Position numbers and translations under genes: made by a program. Shown piece by piece: positions 34,615-43,561 of a stretch of DNA of 44,093 nt. The stretch's first letter is position 1; each line of letters starts with the position of its first letter. Source of the DNA: JAADGZ01 sp964596835 (GTDB lineage Bacteria; Pseudomonadota; Gammaproteobacteria; UBA6429; Thiohalophilaceae); the NCBI GenBank assembly GCA_964596835.1, contig CAZQVV010000007.1:1-44093 (forward strand), given 5' to 3'. The notes below the pieces were generated by a model. It ran no database searches and was not told where the DNA came from. It saw nothing but the letters and a program-made list of their open reading frames with translations.

Positions 34615-36459
34615 ATGCCGCAAACCGGGGAATCAGTATTCGCACACGAACGCAAAACACCGTCTGATTCCGGCGGCTATGACTGGGGTTATATTCTTAC
34701 GGTGGCAAAGGAACACCGGCGTGATCTGATACTCGCCCACCTGGTCGCGATTTTCGCTGTGCTGGTCACGGTGCCTATTCCCCTGTTGATGCCTCTGCTA
34801 GTGGACGAAGTGCTGCTACATAAACCCGCTACCCTGGTGGGAGTGATGAATGGCGTGTTTCCAGCGCAGTGGCACGGGCCGGTGCTGTATATCGGCACTA
34901 TTCTGCTGTTAACGATGTGCCTACGCATGACGGGATTGTTGCTGGGGGTATGGCAGACCATGCGTTTCACCCTGGTGGCCAAGGATGTGACCTACCGTAT
35001 GCGCCGGGGACTGCTTGCTCGCCTGCAAACGATTTCCATGGCCGAGTACGAAACCCTGGGCAGTGGTGCGGTGGCCTCACGTTTTGTGACGGATCTTAAT
35101 GTGATTGACGGGTTTGTCGGCGTCTCACTCAGTAAAACCCTGGTGTCTATTCTGAGCCTGATGGGTATTACCGTTATTTTGTTGTGGATGCACTGGCAAC
35201 TGGCGCTGTTCATCCTGTTTATGAATCCGCTGGTTATTTACTTTACCGTGGCGTTAGGCAAGGGTGTCAAACATCTGAAGAGGCGGGAAAACAGCGCCTT
35301 TGAAATTTTCCAGCAGGCCCTGGTGGAAACGCTGGAGGGCATTCATGAAATCCGGGCCGGTAATCGTGAGCGCCACTACCTTGGCCGGGTCATGGAAAAG
35401 GCGAGGAAAATAAAAGAGCATTCCGCCGCCTTTTCCTGGAGGTCCGATGCGGCCGGCCGGTTTTCTTTCGGCGTCTTTCTCCTCGGGTTTGATATTTTTC
35501 GCGCTATCAGTATGTTGATGGTGGTGTACTCCAATCTCAGTGTGGGCGAGATGATGGCGGTGTTCGGTTATCTCTGGTTCATGATGGGGCCGGTGCAGGA
35601 GGTGTTGAATATCCAGTATGCCTGGTATGGCGCAAAGGCGGCCATGCAGCGCATTAATCAGCTGTTTGAGCTGCAGCAGGAGCCGGAATATCCGCATTTG
35701 CATAATCCTTTCAGCGGCAGGCAAACCGTCGGCATCGAAGTGCGGGATATCTGTTTCAGTTATGCCCGGGATAGTGAGGCGGTGCTTCGGCATGTCAATC
35801 TCGAGATTCGCCCGGCGGAAACCGTCGCCCTGGTCGGTGCCAGCGGCGGCGGTAAGTCCACCCTGGTGCAGATCCTTCTCGGCATGTATCCCGCACAGCA
35901 GGGGATGCTGTATTTTGATGGCGTGCCCGTGACGGAAATCGGCCTGGATGTGGTGCGTGATAATGTGGCCACGGTGATGCAGCATCCGGCCATATTCAAT
36001 GACTCGCTACGCCAGAATCTGACCCTGGGACTGGATATCGTTGATGAGACCCTGTGGCAGGCGCTGGAGACGGCTCAGTTGCATGATGTGGTGCTGGCTA
36101 TGCCACAGGGACTGAATACGATCGTCGGCCGTCAGGGCGTGCGTCTGTCGGGGGGGCAACGCCAACGTCTGGCGATGGCGCGTATGCTGTTGAGCCAGCC
36201 CGGCGTGGTGATTCTGGATGAAGCCACGTCAGCACTGGATACGGCCACCGAAGCCCGCTTGCATGCCGCCATGCGTGATTTTCTGCAAACGCGCACGACT
36301 CTGATTATCGCCCACCGGTTAAGTGCGGTAAAACAGGCGGACAGGGTTTATGTGTTCGAGGACGGACACATTATTGAGGAAGGCGTACACGAGGATCTGA
36401 TTCGCAGTAATGGCCTTTACAGCCGTCTCTACGGCCGGCAGGAAGAGGCTGAAAGATAG
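34615..36459 (+). CDS. ABC exporter, fused membrane and ATPase domains
   Basis: 614 residues: an N-terminal six-helix ABC transmembrane domain and a C-terminal nucleotide-binding domain. Walker A GASGGGKST is at about 407-415, the Q-loop glutamine in MQHP, the signature LSGGQRQR at about 510, Walker B VVILDEATSALD and the switch histidine in IIAHRLS. It belongs to the MsbA/multidrug/lipid exporter class. The substrate cannot be told. Divergent from the DUF1624 acyltransferase, which hints at a role in envelope glycan or lipid handling, but this is inference. Confidence 0.93.
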   Translation: MPQTGESVFAHERKTPSDSGGYDWGYILTVAKEHRRDLILAHLVAIFAVLVTVPIPLLMPLLVDEVLLHKPATLVGVMNGVFPAQWHGPVLYIGTILLLTMCLRMTGLLLGVWQTMRFTLVAKDVTYRMRRGLLARLQTISMAEYETLGSGAVASRFVTDLNVIDGFVGVSLSKTLVSILSLMGITVILLWMHWQLALFILFMNPLVIYFTVALGKGVKHLKRRENSAFEIFQQALVETLEGIHEIRAGNRERHYLGRVMEKARKIKEHSAAFSWRSDAAGRFSFGVFLLGFDIFRAISMLMVVYSNLSVGEMMAVFGYLWFMMGPVQEVLNIQYAWYGAKAAMQRINQLFELQQEPEYPHLHNPFSGRQTVGIEVRDICFSYARDSEAVLRHVNLEIRPAETVALVGASGGGKSTLVQILLGMYPAQQGMLYFDGVPVTEIGLDVVRDNVATVMQHPAIFNDSLRQNLTLGLDIVDETLWQALETAQLHDVVLAMPQGLNTIVGRQGVRLSGGQRQRLAMARMLLSQPGVVILDEATSALDTATEARLHAAMRDFLQTRTTLIIAHRLSAVKQADRVYVFEDGHIIEEGVHEDLIRSNGLYSRLYGRQEEAER

Positions 36460-36672
36460 CGCTTTTTCCTGCTGGCATGACATATTCCGCTAAAATTTTA
36501 ATAACGACGCGCCATGTCATATCATACGGATCATTCTCTTACTGAACTGCGGGAACTTTTTTGTATTTAAAGGTATCTATCTCGATTCTGAAACCCGGAT
36601 AACGGCTGAGTTTTTCGCTGTGTTTTATTCTGCGGACCGATATTTTGCAATGATTGCAAGGGGGCAACTATA

Positions 36673-36897
36673 ATGAACTCGAAACTGATGATTTTACCTG
36701 CGGCAGAAGCAAACGCTATTCAGTTGTTGCGTGTGCCGGATGATTTTGAAGAACAGGAAGCCTACCGTTACGTCACGGGCGTGATCGCCCGGGCGGAAGA
36801 AGATAATCCGGACTATGACTGGGAGGATATAGCCATCGAACTGGAAGCGTATGGTTTCGAAACCGTTGATTTTATACTTGGCCCGGACCTGGGTTAG
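36673..36897 (+). CDS. Hypothetical acidic protein, 74 residues
   Basis: A strongly acidic small protein with VPDDFEEQEAYRYVTGVIAR, then EDNPDYDWEDIAIELEAYGF and FILGPDLG. No family was recognised. AGGGGG precedes the ATG. It ends 23 bases before the FmdB-like gene on the same strand, so they are likely cotranscribed. Confidence 0.72.
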   Translation: MNSKLMILPAAEANAIQLLRVPDDFEEQEAYRYVTGVIARAEEDNPDYDWEDIAIELEAYGFETVDFILGPDLG

Positions 36898-36920
36898 AAC
36901 GATAGCGAGGAATAAATAAC

Positions 36921-37166
36921 ATGCCTACTTATGATTATGCCTGTGAAGAAAATGGACAAGTCGTAGAAGTCCAGCACCGAATGAATGAAGTCATCACCCG
37001 CTGGGGTGAACTATGTGAACGCGCCGACATTGATGTGGGAAATACCGCAAAGAATGCGGCAGTGAAAAAACTGGCGACCGGTGGTCAGGTGGTGCGCAGC
37101 AGCAGTCTGGGTGACAGTGCGCCGCCCTGTGCCTCCGGGGGCTGTGGCCGAAGCTGTGGTTTGTAA
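36921..37166 (+). CDS. FmdB-like small protein with a degenerate zinc ribbon
   Basis: 81 residues. The N-terminus MPTYDYACEENG matches the FmdB/zinc-ribbon family, but the usual CxxC pairs are reduced to single cysteines (C8 and the cysteine in GELCERADI). The tail GDSAPPCASGGCGRSCGL is rich in cysteine and may bind metal. The family is linked to regulation in some methylotrophs, but that is not shown here. A hairpin repeat follows. Confidence 0.75.
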   Translation: MPTYDYACEENGQVVEVQHRMNEVITRWGELCERADIDVGNTAKNAAVKKLATGGQVVRSSSLGDSAPPCASGGCGRSCGL

Positions 37167-37209
37167 TGGAAGTTAATGCCTTCGCTCAACCCAACCATCA
37201 GCACGATAT

Positions 37210-37248
37210 GTAGGTTGGGCTGAATGGTTTATGTGAAGCCCAACCTAC
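37210..37248. repeat. Hairpin repeat, possible shared terminator
   Basis: GTAGGTTGGGCT (37210-37221) and its exact complement (37237-37248) flank 15 bases. It is related in style to the GTAGGATGGG repeats. It lies between convergent genes, so it may end both transcripts, though no T-run is present. Confidence 0.65.
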
Positions 37249-37271
37249 AGACGTCCTAATTTGTTAGGCCA

Positions 37272-38279
37272 CTAGTAACGCGGCATGCCATCAATGTGTA
37301 GTTGTGATTCGGGCAGACCGTGTTCTGTTAATTTGCGGCTCAGCAGCTTGAATCTTTCTTCGGGGCCATTCATATAAATATCACAGTCCGATAGATCCGG
37401 ATGATCCTGTAGCAGCCTGTCTCCCCAATGTTGCAATTGCTCTGCGATATCTGCTTGCGATCCGGCGGGCAGCGTTTCTGCGCTGTAAACAAAATGATCT
37501 TCTGCATCATTCCATGCGCGGCAGTAATTCTCCAGATAGTGAGGGGTCTCGGAGCTGACAAGCCAGTACAGGTGTATGGCCTGTTTCGTTTCGCGTGCGA
37601 GCGCATGTTCAATCAGGCTTTTAATCGGCGCAAAGCCGGTTTCATAAGCAATAAAGATCAAGCTCCGTGGCGAATCTTCATCAAGATGAAAATTACCATA
37701 AGGGCCGATGACGGTAAGCTTGTCTTTGAGCTTTATGCGATTGAAAACATAATCTGAAAATGCATCCCCCGGGTTATGGTGAACATGAAACTGCAGATAC
37801 ATGCCGTTACAGGGGCAACTGGCTATCGATATTTCATGTGGTGGCAGGCCCTTGATTTCGAGACGGACATACTGCCCGGCAAGAAACTGTAACGAATGAC
37901 TGCGCGGGGTTCGCAACTGTAACAGGCGGATATCGTCACTGGCGCTTTCAATCCGGTAAACACTGGACTGAATTTTCTGTTCGGTAATATCATGGGCGCT
38001 GCCTGGTTCATAGGCCTCCAGCAGCAGATCGCTTGCAGGCTTGCAACGGCATAGCAAAATCTGCTCATGCTCCTGTCCGTTATTTTTGAAAACATAATCA
38101 GAATGCAGACATTCGGCAATCTCACCTTCCAGCAGGCTGGCCTGACATTTCCCGCATTGACCATTACTACAGTTGTATTCCAGCGTAATGCCGCTACGCA
38201 GGGCGGCCTCGAGCAGGGTTTCACCGAATTCGACATTAAACTGATGACCGCTGGGTTGCAGGGTGACACGTACGCTCAT
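37272..38279 (-). CDS. 2Fe-2S ferredoxin/flavin reductase (CDP-6-deoxyglucoseen reductase-like)
   Basis: 335 residues. A plant-type 2Fe-2S domain at the N-terminus has cysteines at 37, 42, 45 and 77 (CX4CX2C...C). It is fused to a ferredoxin-NADP reductase module. It should move electrons from NAD(P)H through flavin to the iron-sulfur cluster and on to a partner oxygenase or reductase. Two motifs deviate: the flavin motif usually RxYS reads HEISIAS, and the NAD(P) motif usually GGTGFAP reads AYETGFAP. No partner enzyme is next to it. Confidence 0.85.
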   Translation of the reverse strand: MSVRVTLQPSGHQFNVEFGETLLEAALRSGITLEYNCSNGQCGKCQASLLEGEIAECLHSDYVFKNNGQEHEQILLCRCKPASDLLLEAYEPGSAHDITEQKIQSSVYRIESASDDIRLLQLRTPRSHSLQFLAGQYVRLEIKGLPPHEISIASCPCNGMYLQFHVHHNPGDAFSDYVFNRIKLKDKLTVIGPYGNFHLDEDSPRSLIFIAYETGFAPIKSLIEHALARETKQAIHLYWLVSSETPHYLENYCRAWNDAEDHFVYSAETLPAGSQADIAEQLQHWGDRLLQDHPDLSDCDIYMNGPEERFKLLSRKLTEHGLPESQLHIDGMPRY

Positions 38280-38697
38280 ATAAAGGATCCTTTAATTTCT
38301 CTGGATTTAATCTCTCGCCGCTTGCAGCGGAAACGGTAGGATGGGTAGAGCAAAGCGAAACCCATCGTCACGTCTGTTTGCAGCAGGGCGGTTTATAGTG
38401 CAAATAATTCCGACAGCATAATAGCTAAACTCGATTTTGCGATCCAGTCTGAATAGGCGTTCTAAATACCGGTCCAGCCGGTATGTGTTTTTAATCCGCA
38501 AATGAACGCTAATAATAAAGCTATTTTGCATTATTGGCGGACTGTTTCATTAAGTGTCCTGGTATTTGGAACACTTAATTTAGTGGGCCTGACAAATTTG
38601 ATATCAAGAGTCTATGCGTATAGGTATTTATTTTTTAGAGGAAATTACGTTAACCTGCATCCTGGTTCGGGGAAAGCCTGTTTAGCCGGAAAGTTAC
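38280..38697. other. Repeat-rich intergenic cluster
   Basis: It holds a GTAGGATGGG repeat (38336-38365), repeat R2 as a complement at 38451-38470 and directly at 38561-38585, and a partial MITE-like hairpin (38495-38541: TCCGCAAATGAACGC and TTATTGGCGGA). The R2 copies flank the hairpin as an inverted pair. No gene is supported. Confidence 0.6.
38336..38365 (+). repeat. Single copy of the GTAGGATGGG repeat
   Basis: Thirty bases matching the 15993-16022 arm at 27 positions. Here it has no inverted partner. Similar 30-base units are common between genes in proteobacteria. Confidence 0.8.
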
Positions 38698-38853
38698 ATG
38701 CAGTCAGACATCATCGCCATTGCTATCGCCTATATTCTTGGGCTGGCCGCACGCGCTGTCGGCTTACCGCCGCTGGTAGGGTATTTGCTCGCCGGGTTTG
38801 CCGAACATGTTTGCCATGAACTGTTGCCAGAACCCAGCCAACCTGTACTTTAA
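38698..38853 (+). pseudogene. Truncated N-terminus of a CPA2-type cation/proton antiporter
   Basis: The 51-codon frame reads AIAYILGLAARAVGLPPLVG, then YLLAGF, the first helix pattern of KefB/C-like antiporters, then leaves the family (AEHVCHELLPEPSQPVL) and stops. Full proteins are 400-650 residues. It is a broken stub. It sits in a repeat cluster and faces the DoxX gene convergently. Confidence 0.7.
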
Positions 38854-38869
38854 TGTCCGTAACCTGTTT

Positions 38870-39376
38870 TTATGAACAGCTACGAAAATATTTTTTGCAG
38901 ATAAAATAATCCAGTGATAATTTGCCGGGGCCATATAGCGAAAGCATCAACAGCGCCATGCCCCAGAGCATGTGCTGGCTGAGTCCCAGTGGGCTAATGT
39001 CCGGATACGATGTGGCGGCAACAATATTGAACACGAATAGCGCCAGGGCGGAATAGCGGCCGCCCAGGCCAATGACAAGCAGGACAGGCAATGCCAGTTC
39101 GGCTGCGGTACCCATGTAGGCCGCCACGGTGGGAGAAAGCAGCGGCACACTGTACTCATATTCAAACAGCATAATGGTGCTATCGAAGCTCTGAATCTTC
39201 GTGAGTCCTGATTTGAAGAAAGCCGTGGCGACCCAGAGTTTCAGCGCCAATTCAATAAGGGGTGTTATTATAGACAGAATACGCCCATACAGGGAGTCGA
39301 GCGCAAAGACTTTCTGAACCAGGATAGAATTTTTGATAGCGTCAAAATTGGTCATGAGAGTTCCTTGAGTTGTCAC
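38870..39376 (-). CDS. DoxX family membrane protein
   Basis: 168 residues with four predicted transmembrane helices, and LWVATAFFKSGLTKIQSF near the first helix, which is DoxX-like. Such proteins are often found with DUF2282/DUF692 clusters. It follows the bufferin-like gene by about 100 bases on the same strand, so the two likely form an operon. It may help copper-related membrane processes, but this is inferred from the family neighbourhood. Confidence 0.85.
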   Translation of the reverse strand: MTTQGTLMTNFDAIKNSILVQKVFALDSLYGRILSIITPLIELALKLWVATAFFKSGLTKIQSFDSTIMLFEYEYSVPLLSPTVAAYMGTAAELALPVLLVIGLGGRYSALALFVFNIVAATSYPDISPLGLSQHMLWGMALLMLSLYGPGKLSLDYFICKKYFRSCS

Positions 39377-39476
39377 CGCTGGGAACAGCTAAAAACCAGT
39401 CTGGCAGAGTATAAAGGCAGCGGGTATTGTTGCAAAACAGCCTGTCCCGCCACCTCATTGGGTAAACGACTTACGT

Positions 39477-39731
39477 TTACCCCTTGGTTTTGCCACCGGC
39501 AATTCTCTTGCAGGTGCCTTTTGGGACATAAACCCAGTCCGTAGCAACCCTATCCTTGGACGACTGTCCGGCACAGGCATGCCCACTGCTACCGCAGTCA
39601 TTCATCCCGGCCTTGACGATACCGTAACATTTTTCCATACCGGGTTTGGCTTTGGCGGCGAAGGCTGTACTTGCGCCTGCCACAAGACCGAGAGCAATCA
39701 TGCCGCTTAGCAGGGGTTTTATGTTTTTCAT
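39477..39731 (-). CDS. Bufferin-like precursor peptide (DUF2282)
   Basis: 84 residues with a signal peptide (LLSGMIALGLVAGASTAFA) and a short core with four cysteines at 35, 46, 53 and 74: EKCYGIVKAGMNDC, GHACAGQ, then VYVPKGTCKRI. This is the DUF2282 pattern of BufA1 bufferins, exported copper-buffering peptides whose cysteines are modified by the DUF692 (MNIO) enzyme with a BufC partner. Neither enzyme is adjacent. The start at 39731 follows GGAG; M at 39773 would add 14 residues. A strong promoter lies upstream. Confidence 0.88.
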   Translation of the reverse strand: MKNIKPLLSGMIALGLVAGASTAFAAKAKPGMEKCYGIVKAGMNDCGSSGHACAGQSSKDRVATDWVYVPKGTCKRIAGGKTKG

Positions 39732-39797
39732 TGTGTTCTCCATTAGGGGTTGACGGTTTGCCAGTGTCCGCACAGCATTGAATAACGGACTGTGCTG

Positions 39798-39826
39798 ATA
39801 TAACTAGACTTGATTCTACTTGTCAA
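39798..39826 (-). promoter_or_regulatory. Sigma-70-type promoter of the bufferin-DoxX operon
   Basis: On the minus strand TTGACA (39821-39826) and TTATAT (39798-39803) are 17 bases apart, close to consensus. Predicted start is near 39791, giving a leader of about 60 bases containing GTCCG/CGGAC and GCACAG/CTGTGC complementary pairs. Confidence 0.7.
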
Positions 39827-39967
39827 TCTTTCAGGTCTCAAAAATTTATTTATTTGGATAGGGCTGACAGACTTTTCCACCCCATATTTTTTATAATGTT
39901 ACATAATTTTAAGGGATGTTTTTTATTTGCCTCCAGGAATTGGGTGGGCCCCAGGGTCTTAAACGTT

Positions 39968-40156
39968 ATGCCCACTCAAAATACGATATTTGAAACGCGG
40001 GTAAATGCCTGTTCGGTTGATTTATACCGTGATGGATTCTGGCTTTGCCGCAATCAGGCGAAGATCGATGATCCAGTGTATGTGCGGGAGCCACTTAAAA
40101 CCATTGGAGCACGCATCAGCCGGTCTTTGCTGAGCACAGTGATCATCCTGCGATAA
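39968..40156 (+). CDS. Possible small hypothetical protein
   Basis: An ATG frame of 62 codons (MPTQNTIFETRVNACSVDLY, then RDGFWLCRNQAKIDDPVYVR) with protein-like composition. It overlaps the yjbQ end by 14 bases on the opposite strand and has no strong ribosome site. No family was recognised. It may be real or chance; the region 39832-39967 before it holds nothing obvious. Confidence 0.3.
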   Translation: MPTQNTIFETRVNACSVDLYRDGFWLCRNQAKIDDPVYVREPLKTIGARISRSLLSTVIILR

Positions 40157-40553
40157 GAGTCAGGGTGATCCGTCGCTGTTGCGGATGTAATCGATGTTCC
40201 CACAGGTACAAGCTCTGCCAGGTACCTAGTCCCGGGCGGCCATCGGTGATGGGAATGCTGATACCGGCCTGGGTGAGAATGCTGCGTACATGGGCGGGCA
40301 TATCGTCTTCCCCTTCGTCGATATGAATGAACATGGGATCACCATCGGGAACCAAGTTGCCCATGAAAGTCTCCAGATCGTGGCGGACATCCGGATCGGC
40401 GTTCTCGCACAGTATCAGTGAGGCGCTGGTGTGATGCACGAAACAGTGACAGAGTCCGCTGTCGATGCCGGATTCCCGCACACAACGGGCCAGATCAGGG
40501 CTCAGGTCATAGGTGCCGCGCCCGCGGGTCTGGATGTTCAGTATTTTCTGCAT
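40143..40553 (-). CDS. yjbQ: YjbQ / UPF0047 family protein
   Basis: 136 residues with the UPF0047 pattern: HTSASLILCENADPDVRHDLE in the middle, then GDPMFIHIDEGEDDMPAHVRS, and the GTWQSLYLWEHR end. Members have thiamin phosphate synthase activity when overproduced; the physiological role is unsettled. The histidine cluster suggests metal binding. It lies downstream of the patatin gene on the same strand with about 100 bases between. Confidence 0.93.
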   Translation of the reverse strand: MQKILNIQTRGRGTYDLSPDLARCVRESGIDSGLCHCFVHHTSASLILCENADPDVRHDLETFMGNLVPDGDPMFIHIDEGEDDMPAHVRSILTQAGISIPITDGRPGLGTWQSLYLWEHRLHPQQRRITLTLIAG

Positions 40554-40655
40554 AATCCTGCCGTTCTGTTTTTATGACTGCCGGTACCTGGCAGACTACT
40601 GATCCGGCACACTTGTTTTCCTCTTCTATTATATCCGTGCGTGCCTTTCCTGCGT

Positions 40656-41807
40656 TTAACTTTGCGCAGAGAGGAGTTCTACGATGTCCGCTGATTTGGC
40701 GATGCTGTCCTGATAGCCCAGTTCGATCAGCGCCCGGCAATAGCCTTTTTCAAACAGCAGATAACTGGCCAGACTGGAACTGTTGCGGCTGTAGGCACCC
40801 ATGCTTTTCAGTAGAAAACGCAGGCTGCCGGGTAGTTCATGCAGGTATTCCAGTGCAAGCTCGCCCAGATTGCGGCTGGGCGAGATCACCAGCACATCTA
40901 CCTTGCGCAGTTCAATCCCGTGCTGAATACGTTGTTCTTCCGGGATAATTTCAATGGTTTTATTAATCCGCTGGAGACGCTCAATGTCCGCCGAGAGGCT
41001 GTCAAGGAAAATGCTGTCCAGCGCATGACCGGCAATCTGGGCGAGACTGGGCTCCTGCAGGTGGCGGCGGCGGGGGATGCCAGGCAGGACTTCCTGGCGA
41101 TTGCCAATGATCAATATTTTGTTAGCCCCCAGATGCAGGGCTGGACTGATAGGAGCGATCTGACGCATTGAACCATCACCAAAAAATTCCCGGTTAAGGC
41201 GCACGGGCGCGAAAATAAAGGGGATAGCCGAGGAGGCCATCAGGTGGGTAACGGTAATTTTAGCGCGTGAGCCAATGCGTCGCGAACGGGCCCAGGGTTG
41301 CAGAGAGGCATCCGCATGAAAAAAAGAGACCGACTGCTGGCTGCTGTAACCTGAGGCCGTAATAGAGAGGGCATGGAGATAACCCTGGTCGATAGAATAC
41401 TGGATGTCCTCGCTATGGATATACTCTTTTAGCAGTTTTTCCAGCGGACTTCGGTCGAACAGAGAGAGGGAACCCCGGCGCTTATTCATGCCGGCGGAAA
41501 GCATGGCCAGAAACCAGTTAGTACTGGTTTTTAACAAGCTCCAGCTGTCTGTCTTGAAAACATGCCGGGCATGGAAGTTTGACCAGATGTCGTGAATGCG
41601 CTGGACTGATTTGTTGAAGTTATAGGCATGGGTAGCCAATGCGGCCGCGTTGATAGCCCCCGCCGACGTGCCGCAGATAATATCGAAGGGATTATGGGCG
41701 TCATCAGGCAGCATTTCCGCGATAGCCTTGAGTACTCCTACCTGATAGGCTGCGCGCGCGCCTCCGCCGGACATAATGATACTGGTTTTTCGTTTTTGTT
41801 TATTCAT
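40656..41807 (-). CDS. Patatin-like phospholipase
   Basis: 383 residues. The oxyanion hole SGGGARAAYQVGVL lies at 13-26, the nucleophile serine S48 in GTSAG, and the catalytic aspartate D211 in GDGS. It belongs to the bacterial patatin family and should hydrolyse lipid acyl esters. No signal peptide is seen. It is divergent from the Ppx/GppA gene; both may relate to envelope or phosphate metabolism, but this is only proximity. Confidence 0.93.
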   Translation of the reverse strand: MNKQKRKTSIIMSGGGARAAYQVGVLKAIAEMLPDDAHNPFDIICGTSAGAINAAALATHAYNFNKSVQRIHDIWSNFHARHVFKTDSWSLLKTSTNWFLAMLSAGMNKRRGSLSLFDRSPLEKLLKEYIHSEDIQYSIDQGYLHALSITASGYSSQQSVSFFHADASLQPWARSRRIGSRAKITVTHLMASSAIPFIFAPVRLNREFFGDGSMRQIAPISPALHLGANKILIIGNRQEVLPGIPRRRHLQEPSLAQIAGHALDSIFLDSLSADIERLQRINKTIEIIPEEQRIQHGIELRKVDVLVISPSRNLGELALEYLHELPGSLRFLLKSMGAYSRNSSSLASYLLFEKGYCRALIELGYQDSIAKSADIVELLSAQS

Positions 41808-41973
41808 ATGATCTAAAGCAGGCTCCCCTGGGCTTAAGGCAAGTATAGTCCAGGAATCATTGTATTTTTCGGGCCGTCTGTTTGTTTATTTTGCCATAGT
41901 GCAATATAGTTGGAGCGCGACGCTATCTTAGTGATGTCGCAACTTTATATGATCCATAACCGGGAGTTATTTC

Positions 41974-43458
41974 TTGCCTGATAGCATTGCCGCGATCGAT
42001 CTGGGTTCCAACAGTTTTCACCTCCTGGTTGCCCGGCCCATGGATAAAGGCATACAGATGATCGATCAGGACAAGGAAATGGTTCGCCTGGCTGCGGGGC
42101 TGCAGGCAGACAAAAGCATTGACAGTGAAACAAGAGAGCGGGCGATGGAATGCCTGTCCCGCTTTGGACAGCGCATACGCCATATCAGTCCGGATGCCAT
42201 TCGCATCGTCGGTACCAATACCCTGCGTGCTGCGCGCAAAAACAGAAAATTTATCAAACAGGCGCAACTGCTGTTAGGGCATGAGATCGAAATCATCTCC
42301 GGCATTGAAGAAGCACGCCTTATCTACCTGGGGGTAGCGCATAGTATCGCCAGTGACAATGGCCGGCGTATGGTGGTGGACATCGGCGGCGGGAGTACCG
42401 AGATCATCGTTGGCGAACGCTTCGAGCCCCTGCGTATGGAAAGCCTGTACATAGGCTGCGTGAGTATGACCCAGCGTTATTTTGCCGATGGAAATGTCAG
42501 CGCCGGACAGGTTGGCCAGGCGCGGCTTGCAACCCTGCTGGAACTGGAACCGCATATCAAGCTGTTTCAGAAACTGGGCTGGACTCACAGTATTGGCGCA
42601 TCCGGTACAGTACGGGCAGTGGAATCGGTGGCGCGCGCCAATGGTTGGGCCAATGGCGATATTACCGCATCTGCACTGGCGAATATTATTCAGAGTTATA
42701 TCCATGCAGGTAGTCTGGATGCCATCGATCTTGCGGGCCTGAAAGCGGAACGCTCGTCGGTCTTCCTGGGGGGCGCGATTATTCTCGCTGCGGTTATTGA
42801 AGCTTTTGATATTCAATCAATGATGGTATCCACTGGCGCGCTACGGGAAGGCTTGCTCTATGATCTGATCGGTCGTAGCCAGGAAAAGAGTACCCGCCAG
42901 CAGGCGGTGGCTGATTTGCTGATACGTTGCAGGCTGGACAAGGCCCATGCCAGGCGGGTTGAAAAAACCGCCACAGCGTTGTGGGCGCAGGTGGCGGCAG
43001 ACAATGCGTTGAGCGACAGTGATTGTCAAAAAATGTTGGGCTGGGCGGCCCGCTTGCACGAACTGGGATTGAGCATCGCCCACAGTCAGCACCACAAACA
43101 CGCGGGTTATTTTCTTCGCCATGCCGATCTCTCCGGTTTTTCCTGGCAGGAGCAGCAGGTACTGGCGGCCATTGTACAGGCTCACCGGCGTAGTTTCCCG
43201 TATGATCTGTTTGCCGGCCTGCCCAGGGTCTGGCGGGAAAAGGCGATGCAGCTGGCTTTGCTGTTGCGTCTGGCAGTGATTCTGCACCGCAGCCGCAGCA
43301 CCGCAGGCGTGTTCGTGCCGGACTGTCAGTTGACAGAAAAGACCCTCCACCTGACCTTTTCGAGCAACTGGTTGCAACAGCACCCCCTGAGCTTGGCAGA
43401 TTTTGAAGAAGAAGCCCGGCTATTGGCCAAGCGGGATATCGAGTTTACATTTAAATAA
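41974..43458 (+). CDS. Exopolyphosphatase / pppGpp phosphatase (Ppx/GppA)
   Basis: 494 residues. The ASKHA ATPase fold starts with IDLGSNSFHLLV (9-20), then DIGGGSTEIIVG and the GASGTVRAVE segment. The C-terminal HD-like helical domain (HELGLSIAHSQHHKHAGYFL) is present. The length equals E. coli GppA; Ppx is about 513. It would release phosphate from polyphosphate or pppGpp; which activity it has cannot be told. The start is TTG with GGGAG seven bases before it. It is the last gene before the terminal repeat cluster. Confidence 0.93.
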   Translation: MPDSIAAIDLGSNSFHLLVARPMDKGIQMIDQDKEMVRLAAGLQADKSIDSETRERAMECLSRFGQRIRHISPDAIRIVGTNTLRAARKNRKFIKQAQLLLGHEIEIISGIEEARLIYLGVAHSIASDNGRRMVVDIGGGSTEIIVGERFEPLRMESLYIGCVSMTQRYFADGNVSAGQVGQARLATLLELEPHIKLFQKLGWTHSIGASGTVRAVESVARANGWANGDITASALANIIQSYIHAGSLDAIDLAGLKAERSSVFLGGAIILAAVIEAFDIQSMMVSTGALREGLLYDLIGRSQEKSTRQQAVADLLIRCRLDKAHARRVEKTATALWAQVAADNALSDSDCQKMLGWAARLHELGLSIAHSQHHKHAGYFLRHADLSGFSWQEQQVLAAIVQAHRRSFPYDLFAGLPRVWREKAMQLALLLRLAVILHRSRSTAGVFVPDCQLTEKTLHLTFSSNWLQQHPLSLADFEEEARLLAKRDIEFTFK

Positions 43459-43561
43459 TGCATCAATGATTGTTTCGTGGCGGATCGGTGGTGCTGTAAA
43501 CGCCAAAGCGAAGCCCACGTCACCCGCAAATGTTGCTGACGAGCCTGTTAAACTCTAAGTA

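Noticed and set aside
35254..35985. 243-codon open frame antisense to the ABC exporter
   Set aside because: Histidine-rich shadow of a well-supported gene; no evidence of coding.
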